Origin: Bactericera cockerelli
Taxonomy: Eukaryota; Arthropoda; Insecta; Hemiptera; Triozidae
Length of the DNA: 64,000 nt
Direction of reading: 5' to 3'
Assembly (NCBI GenBank): GCA_024516035.1
Contig: CM044958.1
Location: 42,389,743 to 42,453,742, forward strand
In this document: positions 56,752-64,000 of the stretch, piece after piece
How positions within the stretch are numbered: the stretch's first letter is position 1
Layout of the letters: each line of letters opens with the position of its first letter
Notes under the pieces: generated by a model
What the model was told of the DNA's origin: nothing
The model's database searches: none
Seen by the model: the letters and a program-made list of their open reading frames with translations, nothing else
Position numbers and translations under genes: made by a program

Positions 56752-58923
56752 AGTTTGTGTCTATGAAAATGAAAGTAGTCTGTTTTGAGGCATTCTTGAA
56801 TTGTAAAGAAGGTATGATGATTTTCAACAACAAAAAAACCACACAGAGACACCTACTCCATCCCTTGATTGATGAGTAAAAAACATAGCCAAAGTAAGTA
56901 TCAGAGACAAAGATTTAGCGAGGTAAATTTCCTACATACATATTTGAGAAAAATGAAGGGCTCGAATGATTGATAAAAATTCAGCAGCTCTGAATTTGAA
57001 ATTTTGTTTCAATCAGTCAAATAATAATGTTAAAAGTATTTTAAAAAAATTCAAGAGTAGCTTCAAAATTAAACAAAATGTCGTAATTATATCATCTGTG
57101 TTGAAAAATAACTAATTTATCCATGAAATGGATAAGGGAAACCTATTAGTAAAACGGCAACTACAAAGAAAAAAAATGTCATGAATAAAAATGTCAATAT
57201 AACGAACAAAAAACTGAGAAAGAAAAAAAAGTACAAATGTACAAAAGTTGTATACAGAAATTTGTTTTTATATAACACAAAATACTATTTATTTACCTAT
57301 GTATGTAAAAACTATATTTAACGGAGGCCCCTCCACAATAAGGAGAGAATTGTGTTTAGTCCAACACTGTGTTGCTATTGAAGAATACCCGGGGAATAAG
57401 TCTACTATTGTGTACTATCCTAACTATATATGAGTGTCCATATAATTATATGCAATGTCCTGTTGACTATAGAAAATAATAAGGTAGTAAATACTTGTTT
57501 CTCTGAGACAGGACTAATAACAGAAACTGGATTAGAATATGACAGTTCAAAATAAAACATTGAATCCTGACTGTAGTATGCAATGACCTGATTTGATTAC
57601 GTTATTTCGACATGAGAAGAAGAAAATGGAGGAAAAAAGAACTCTTCACGTACATTTTAATAAAAATATAAAAGTGAAATAGAATCATCAACGGATTCCA
57701 CTATTTTATAAAAATCAGATGAGGGAATCGATCTGATGCCAATCCAATAGTTTAACCAGCATTTGTAGAAATTATTTAGTATATTATGTTTATGAGAATG
57801 TGAAACATTCTCGTAAAAACTGCAAACGTTATGAAGCTGATAAAGAGTGGTTGGAGATCGAGTCCCATTTTTGTTTGCATTTAGCAGCATGGTTACTGAA
57901 TATAGGAATATTATTGTTACAATTTAGTATCTTGTTAGAGCGCCACTAAGTTATATTCGCATCAAGTGCCACTTGCTTCTTAAAGAAAACTCATCTCTTA
58001 TTTTAATGCTCTCAGAAGTAAAGGAGAAAGGTTGTCAATTTACTTACAGACTTTGTGTTCTAAATTCACATTTGGGATAACTACAGATAAGAAAATAAAA
58101 AATACTTTATGGATAAAGAAATATACACCTCTTAAAAAAAGGTCTCTCAATGTGAGAGTTAATAGAACCTAACATTTCCCACAAAATTATACTGTTTGTA
58201 GAATCACAAAGTCTGTAGTTTCGATACGTCAAAACTAAGCTAGTAAATACCTATTATTAGATTATAAAGAACATTATAAATCTTAATGATAGTAACATAA
58301 ATCTATATTATATACCACATGCACTAACCTATGAGTATTGGATGATGATTTTTGATTTAAAGTAGAACACGTTATACGATAGAGGTGTGAAAAATAAAAA
58401 TGTAATAAAAACAAAGGAGAGAGAACTTTTTATTCCACACTTTATGTAAGACATATTGGAATTTAACTGAATGCAATGAACTCTTAAATTTTGTTCATTC
58501 TAAATGTTTTGACTACTAAACAAATCATATTGTATTAATAATGAACCACATGAATCAAACGATAAGTTCGAAATGTCAGGTAGTGTAATCAAAACATTCT
58601 CAAGTTCTGTCCGAACTCCAGAAGCACTTCCTTCCCGCATGGAAATCTGCAAGCTGCTAGATTTAAAGCTTTCTTGTCAACATTAAATATTTATTCAATA
58701 AAATATTCATTCCGGAATAAAGCTCAGCAGACAAAGCAATGACATGATTATTCTTCACTGTGGACGAAAAATATGTCGTTTGAGAGACTCAGTCAGAATT
58801 TTGAGGGGTACAAACAGCCCAGATGAGCGATACTATCAGACAAATCTAATGTCTGCTGAATAGGTAGCAAGTATAGAAAATTAGTTTTCTTAGAACGTAA
58901 AAACTAAAATCTATCCTACATGA

Positions 58924-59234
58924 CTAGAATTCTACACACTTAGCAGACATGCGAATGCAGAGGCGGCGGAAGGTAGCTTTCTGAAGTGGGACCCAAGTAG
59001 AAAGCGGGCGGCTAATAGTCAGGGGAGCAGGATGTAGACACACACGCACAGGGACCAGACCAGAACCAGCAGAAGTTGGCTCACGACAGAAATATGTACA
59101 AAGTAGATCAAGTAGGTGGACAGGTAGTCTGGCCATTGGTAGTGTCGCGAGGTCGCTGGCTGCTCAGTGGGCTCTTCGGGTAAGTAGACTTGGGGTAAAG
59201 CAACGTGAGGGACATTGTAGGAGGGGCCTAGTAG
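58924..59234 (-). other. Probable sli 3'UTR
   Basis: Sequence directly after the sli stop codon on the minus strand. It is richer in G+C than the intergenic DNA to its left, with no reading frame of note. Its end cannot be set; minus-strand AATAAA-like hexamers occur further left in the AT-rich DNA. Assignment as UTR is by position only. Confidence 0.4.
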
Positions 59235-59419
59235 TCAGTAGCATTTCTTGACGCATGCGCACTTGCGCACGATCTCGATGTCCTTCGTGTACTGTCTGCC
59301 GTTGCTGCAGATCATGCGCACTTTCCTCCGCTTGGTCTTGCGCGGGCGCAGCAGGAAGAGCCACAGCCTCCCTCACAGCGGGAGATCTTGATGGGCTTGC
59401 GAGACTTGCAGCTGTTCTC
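59235..59419 (-). CDS. sli: sli last exon: C-terminal cystine knot with an apparent frameshift
   Basis: Reads [20 protein letters not shown] and SSCC in one frame, then [20 protein letters not shown] and [19 protein letters not shown] in the next frame. These are the two halves of the Slit CTCK. The switch lies at about 59341-59350, within a GC-rich run, and one missing base would explain it. Without it the protein would end at a premature TGA and lose four cysteines. Acceptor TTTACTCACAG; TGA at 59235-59237. Confidence 0.88.
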
Positions 59420-62400
59420 CTGTGAGTAAACAATCATTTCATTAGACTCAAGTAAAACACGAATCGCCACATAATACATAATCAACCAGAGTACAAGAAT
59501 CATTTCATTAGCTCAAGTAAAAGACTAATCGCCACATCATACATAATCAACCAGAAATATTCTTGAAGAAGGCCGCTTGTTTTATTTGAACACTTCACGT
59601 AATAATATAATCGTAGTATGAAAATAATAAAAATAAGCTCTTTCCATGATCAATGTTTCCATTTTATGTTTAACCAACGCCACACTTTAACCTCACCCAA
59701 CGTGGCCAGAAATGCCAACCTTCCAAGTAAATGAATTCTTAATTTGGTTTCTTAATTTGGTTACAGTTGTTTGTAAGGGATACCTTCCGGTGCGCTCGTG
59801 TTGACCCAGCACCTAATTGGGAAATATTGTGTCACTTCTCGCCCATCAGAGGGGAGGCATACTACGGGATGGGCAGGCTACAACACAGACCACAAGCGTC
59901 TACAGTAGCTCCTGTTTTATGGCTACGAAATAAAAACGGCTGTTAAATTCTCATCTTTAAAAAAAAAAAAAAAAAAAATTGGTTGCTTCCGCTTGCCCTC
60001 TTCCCTCTCACCTGGTAGTACTCGCGGGTCTGCACCTTGTTGCAGGTGGGCGCCGTCTCACAGTACTTGCCGCTGTAGCCCGGCTGGCACTTGCATGTGT
60101 ACTCCCCGGGCCGCTTGGCTACGCACTGGCTGCCCTGGCTGCACAGGTGCTGGCTGCATGGGTCGGCTGGCTCCTCATCTTCCTCCTCCTCCTCATCATC
60201 ATCCGGCAGGGCGGACTGATGCTGCATCACCTGCCCGGGGGACAAACACGAAGTGTTAGGAGATCGAAGCAAGAGACATTCTGTCTGCACGGACAATCAT
60301 GAGTATCAAAACAAATTGATGGGAAGGATAAGGTGCATAGGTAGTCAAGTGGTTAACGCGCTAGTCTGGTAATCCAGGTAGCGTATCATGAGTATCAAAA
60401 CAAATTGATGGGAAGGATAAGGTGCACTGGTAGTCAAGTGGTTAACGCGCTAGTCTGGTAATCCAGGTAGCGTATCATGAGTATCAAAACAAATTGATGG
60501 GAAGGATAAGGTGCACTGGTAGTCAAGTGGTTAACGCGCTAGTCTGGTAATCCAGGTAGCGTATCATGAGTATCAAAACAAATTGATGGGAAGGATAAGG
60601 TGCACTGGTAGTCAAGTGGTTAACGCGCTAGTCTGGTAATCCAGGTAGCGTATCATGAGTATCAAAACAAATTGATGGGAAGGATAAGGTGCACTGGTAG
60701 TCAAGTGGTTAACGCGCTAGTCTGGTAATCCAGGTAGCGTATCATGAGTATCAAAACAAATTGATGGGAAGGATAAGGTGCACTGGTAGTCAAGTGGTTA
60801 ACGCGCTAGTCTGGTAATCCAGGTAGCGTAGAGATCCGTTAGTTCGAATCCCACCCAGTGCATGAATTTTTCCTCGTTAATTTGAGTTTGTTACCACATA
60901 ATAATAAGACTCTGAGGGTTAGGTGGTAGAAAATGCTTTGAGCATTAACCTCGCCTGGTGGTTTTCTTCCACTTAAGAGTGTTATTATTATTATATTTTT
61001 ATTTATTAAAAAACCTTACAAGCAACTACTATGCTCATACTATTAACACAGCGTGGTACCTTCCCTTGTGGCGGCGAGTTTCGGCCTGAAACAATGTGCG
61101 GCAATGCCTTATTATGTAGAATATATATATATATATCTCCCTTGCCTTTATCCCATATTAGCTTATGTTGCTTTTGGGGTCGGCATTGTTCAACCTCATG
61201 GTTGAGGTTGGTAGGGTGGAGCACGTTTTTTATGGCTGGATGCCCTTCCTAACGCCAACGATTCTATTTGATTTAACGTCCTGGATTAGGACGGGGGTTT
61301 TACCCTCCATTCGCTGGGAATCGTACCAGCTACCCACATTAACCTCACCCAGCCTGGGTGTAGATTATGTAGCCTTATTATGTAGAATATGTTTAGGAAA
61401 AACAAATATGTGGCAATGCCTCGGGCCGTAACTCGGATGCATCCACCTTCCAATGATACTCTACCAAGACCAAAGGTAACCGTCTACTTTCTGTTTAAAA
61501 CCTCTTAGACAGTATTCTATTTGCACAGTTTTAGTATGTACTAACGTCCTAGACTCCTAGTCAGCGCCAGTTGCCGAGATTTTACCGACTTATCTCAACT
61601 CTTGAACAAACTGACATACAGGACATCATCGTTAAGAAATCCAAGGGGCTACTCATTCTTCTTCTTTGCCTTTTCCCAAACTTACTAGGGGTCAGCATTG
61701 GCCGACCACTTTCACACGGTGGAGGTTGGTTCCACATTTTTTTAGGACGCCTACGATTCGTGTTATTGCCTGTTGGCCCGACATGGCTGGAACCGTATCT
61801 GTTTAATGTTCCCCGACAAAACAACACAGGAGGCTCTTTATAAACAGTTTAATTCTTAACCCCTAATTCACCGTGAGCCAGCTACAAATATTATTATTAT
61901 AGTAAGCTTTATTAGGTAGAACAAAAATATATACAGTAAAATACAATGAAATTATAAAGAAAAACAAAAAGATTAAGCAAAGATACAAGAACAAAAAAAA
62001 AAAAAGAGAATGAAGTTAATGTTCTACCTAAAGGGCGGGGTTATTGCCTGTGGCAATCTCTTCCACCCAACCCTTATTGAGCAAGTGAACAAGGAGAAGT
62101 TGAGCATGAATTTAAGTTAAGTGGCAGAGAATGCCTAAGGCATTAACTTCGCCCCGGACTAAAATACATTGTACATTTAAATTTATTATTTATTTTTTCT
62201 ATATCTTATTTTGTAAATACCTATTGTTAATTTTTTTATCTTTGTTAATAATTTATTGTTGTATGTATTGTATAAAAAAAAAGTGTAAACAAATAAATAA
62301 AACATGAATTACCTCGTGGTGGGCGGGGGTGCTGCATGGTGTCCTGCTGCTCCCGGATGATCTGAAGCATGCTGGAGGTGGATGTGGAGGTGACCACCTC

Positions 62401-63573
62401 CTCCAGTGTCTCCTCCTCCATCATGGCACAGCCAGGCGTGATCTTCTGCTGGCGTGCCGCGTTCGTGAAGTCTACCAGCTTATGGTTGATCCACAGCTCC
62501 TTCATGCAACCTAGAAAAAAAACCATTGCATCGTCGCTAGTTGAAGAATTTAATCGTCATAACGCGGTTAATTTTGCATTCCAGAAGGCAAGCGTCTTTC
62601 TGGAAGGACGTCAGCCCTATCTGGGTTTCGTCAACCTAACTGGCCACTAGATATTTTCCTTTAACTTTAGGCGCTTTAACTTTTACTACAACACAATACT
62701 CTGTTTATCCTGCAAGAATGAAACTAAACTTTTTTTTTCAAACTTTTTTTTTATTGTTGACATTGTAAATAGGGCTATTCCCGTAAATATACTCCCGTAC
62801 ACCGGGGTATTTATTATTATTTATTAAAAAAGCAATTTGAAAGAAACACGCTATGAAGAAACAAAGAAACTGTATATCCCCAAAGCAAATCAATGCTAAA
62901 GGGGTCCACTGGAATATACCGCATCATCAAACTTGCCTACTTGGTGTATCCTAATGGAAACACTGGAGTGAAACTGAATTTCTGAATGTTTATTAACATG
63001 TATGAGACGGCGTGCCCACTGGTGGGTCACGTTTTTTTCCCCCTTGTAACGTGCCCACCAGTGGGCACAGATAATGCTTTTATTAAAATATTTTTGTACT
63101 CGCCCGGCCCAATTTTTTTTTTTGTTGTTGTCTTATTTGGAACACATACCCTAATTTGAAGCCGTCCCAGCGTACAACACTAGGAAATAGGACCCGTCTC
63201 ATACGTGTTAAAAAAAGTAAAAAATCAGAACTCTGACGTGACTCGAGCAGATTGAAGAGCATCAACTTTGTCTTCGAACATACAAATCTTGCCCCTTGCA
63301 TGAGGGGAAATTTCTTGAGATATATTTCAGATCATTAAATAATACTCACCGCTGAAGCTGGTGAGGTTCCTGAGGTGCCAGTGGGAGAAGGCCTCCTGGC
63401 CCGGGTCGGGCGGGATGCCGCCCACGTACATGGGCGACATGAGCCGCAGGTACTCCCGGGAGCCCTCGTTGATGATGGAGCGCGCTAGACCGCGGTCCAC
63501 TCGCAGCGTGAAGTTCTTGCGGATGGCCAGCAGCTCCACGGTGTGGTACTTGCCGTCGGTCACCATCTCGAAG
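59235..63573 (-). CDS. sli: Slit, 3' part of gene (laminin-G end, EGF, C-terminal cystine knot); 5' exons outside window
   Basis: Secreted ligand of Robo receptors, used in midline axon repulsion and other cell guidance. Four exons are visible: 63350-63573, 62313-62510, 60012-60230 and 59235-59419. They code the second half of the laminin-G domain, an acidic linker, one six-cysteine EGF repeat and the CTCK. Leucine-rich repeats and earlier EGFs must lie right of base 64000. Exon phases agree except for one extra base in exon 62313-62510. A second break sits inside the CTCK at about 59341-59350. Both breaks are in short runs and all domain residues are present around them, so assembly indels are more likely than a pseudogene. 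The stop is TGA at 59235-59237. Confidence 0.93.
59734..59978 (+). mobile_element. SINE, family D (5' truncated)
   Basis: Body matching 18700-18933 with GTTGACCCAGCACCTAATTG and GCATACTACGGGATGGGCAG, ending in about 20 A. It is in the last sli intron, 33 bp from the donor of the EGF exon. Confidence 0.82.
60012..60230 (-). CDS. sli: sli exon: EGF repeat and start of the cystine knot
   Basis: Starts [20 protein letters not shown], followed by an EGF repeat [27 protein letters not shown] with all six cysteines. It then reads [12 protein letters not shown], the beginning of the CTCK. Acceptor with a CTAAC branch-like site and CCGGGCAG; donor CAG|GTGAGA in phase 0. Confidence 0.93.
60297..60832 (+). 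repeat. 89-bp tandem array of SINE head plus insertion flank
   Basis: Six units, each 36 bp of unique intron (TATCAAAACAAATTGATGGG, AAGGATAAG) followed by the first about 50 bp of the family C SINE (GTGCACTGGTAGTCAAGTGG to AATCCAGGTAGC). Spacing is exactly 89 bp at 60332, 60421, 60510, 60599, 60688 and 60777; only the last unit continues into a complete SINE. Confidence 0.95.
60777..60994 (+). mobile_element. tRNA-derived SINE, family C (full copy at the end of a tandem array)
   Basis: Full SINE in the sli intron, same blocks as 27989-28210. Its first 60 bases and the left flank have been amplified leftwards as an 89-bp array. Confidence 0.85.
61136..61362 (-). mobile_element. SINE, family E (head lost)
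   Basis: Matches 17710-17935, including the TCAACCTCATGGTTGAGGTT palindrome and GGATGCCCTTCCTAACGCCA; the tRNA-like head is missing. Short related pieces also occur near 43305 and 61660. Confidence 0.75.
61889..62076 (-). mobile_element. Interspersed repeat with the CAGGCAATAACC block
   Basis: Reverse copy in a sli intron; about 185 bp closely matching 28397-28584. Confidence 0.65.
62313..62510 (-). CDS. sli: sli exon: laminin-G C-terminal end and acidic linker
   Basis: Reads [20 protein letters not shown], then QQKITPGC: the disulfide-closing end of the Slit laminin-G domain, followed by [18 protein letters not shown]. Acceptor TTTTTCTAG, donor CGAG|GTAATT. As given it ends with one spare base, which clashes with phase 0 of the next exon. 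One C fewer in the run at 62325-62329 would give an end reading HPAHHE in phase 0. Confidence 0.88.
62993..63211. mobile_element. piggyBac-type MITE (TTAA ends) in sli intron
   Basis: TTAACATGTATGAGACGG on the left; CCGTCTCATACGTGTTAA on the right. The inside holds a palindrome GTGCCCACTGGTGGG/CCCACCAGTGGGCAC. It is between the two laminin-G exons. Confidence 0.82.
63350..63573 (-). CDS. sli: sli exon: laminin-G domain, second half
   Basis: Reads [20 protein letters not shown], then [18 protein letters not shown] and [16 protein letters not shown], ending LRNLTSFSG. This is the laminin-G strand pattern characteristic of Slit ([14 protein letters not shown]). The acceptor is CTACTTCCAG and the donor AGCG|GTGAGT, leaving one base to complete the glycine before CMKELW. 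Confidence 0.94.
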
Positions 63574-63832
63574 CTGGAAGTAGCAGGAAACCCGACGTGC
63601 CAGATTCAAGAAAATAGTTTCCAATTGGTTACTAACTTAAAAAAAGATGAATCTTATACACAGCCAGGTTCAACTGGGTTTAATTTTCATTACAAGGTAC
63701 GAGTGGAGTTTGAATATTTGTAGAATATTTTCTACACAACCGAGCATCGGACCTGGGTCACTGAAGTGTGAGACGCTATAACCACTCAATAGACATAAAT
63801 AAATAAACATATCATATTTGATATTTGTGTCA

Positions 63833-63957
63833 ATCGCTTTCGTGATATAACAACTACTCAAACTCGCTTTACTAAATCTACGCTGAAACCGAGACTTGAA
63901 CCACCGCGACCTCCAGGTTACAAGTCCGTTGCCTTATCGATCAAGCTACTAAGGTCG
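63833..63957 (-). mobile_element. SINE, family F
   Basis: Copy with TTTCGTGATATAACAACTAC, ACGCTGAAACCGAGACTTGA and CCTTATCGATCAAGCTAC; minus-strand tRNA-like head. Confidence 0.7.
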
Positions 63958-64000
63958 GTTGTTACAAACTAGTTACCAACCAGTTGCCTCGTCTGTGGTG

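Larger units (their letters stand above)
47296..58923. other. Intergenic stretch between sli and slik
   Basis: About 11.6 kb without a protein-coding exon that I can support. It must contain the slik promoter and 5' untranslated exon or exons, which show no recognisable signal to me. It holds a TTAA-flanked MITE pair (47.5 and 54.7 kb), several inverted-repeat elements, a truncated SINE (53.2 kb), and a cluster of hairpins (52.2-52.4 kb). The rest is AT-rich and featureless. Confidence 0.6.

Noticed and set aside
59235..63573. Calling sli a pseudogene because of two frame breaks
   Set aside because: All domain residues and splice sites are intact, the breaks are single bases in short runs, and a similar break exists in slik; assembly error is simpler.
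63670..63861. An additional upstream sli exon
   Set aside because: The frame shows no laminin-G similarity and the segment is SINE-derived.

Overview
This is a window of nuclear DNA from an animal, almost certainly an arthropod and probably an insect. The genes are split by GT-AG introns, the introns are AT-rich, and there are many tRNA-derived SINEs, TTAA-flanked piggyBac-type MITEs, a hAT-type MITE and a Helitron. The species cannot be fixed from the sequence; a hemipteran with a large repeat-rich genome is only a guess.

Two genes are present, both on the minus strand and in the same direction. (1) The 3' part of slit (sli) lies at 59235..63573 in four exons: the end of a laminin-G domain, one EGF repeat and the C-terminal cystine knot. 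Its 5' exons lie beyond the right edge. (2) A complete coding region for the Ste20-family kinase Slik (orthologue of vertebrate SLK/STK10) lies at 3959..47295 in 21 exons. Exon phases agree at every junction except those around one homopolymer-rich exon (30743..31136). With one surplus base removed there, the exons sum to 1,711 codons plus stop. The order is an N-terminal kinase domain (exons 1-5), a long Ser/Pro/Thr-rich linker (exons 6-13) and a C-terminal coiled coil of the PKK type (exons 14-21). About 11.9 kb of transposon-rich sequence (47296..59234) separates the genes and must hold the sli 3'UTR and the slik promoter and 5'UTR, which I cannot place.

The most unusual observation concerns minisatellites in slik. 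Most of its tandem arrays are amplified copies of an exon edge together with the adjoining processing signal. Arrays next to exons 7, 15 and 18 repeat the last coding bases plus the GT splice donor. A second array beside exon 7 repeats its splice acceptor. An array after exon 21 repeats the last 13 codons with the stop codon. A shorter one abuts the acceptor of exon 19, and small or dispersed copies occur at exons 14 and 12/13. A SINE head in sli is amplified sixfold in a similar way. One array (31.2-31.8 kb) contains no exon sequence.

Three reading-frame breaks sit in short homopolymer or GC-rich runs: two in sli and one in slik. They are most simply assembly indels, because domains on both sides stay intact. 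A 55-bp open segment at 40328..40382 has the same phases as exon 7 and may be a mutually exclusive exon. The rest of the window is intronic or intergenic: at least six SINE families, TIR elements (two with transposase C-terminal remnants), palindromic elements, hairpins and simple repeats.
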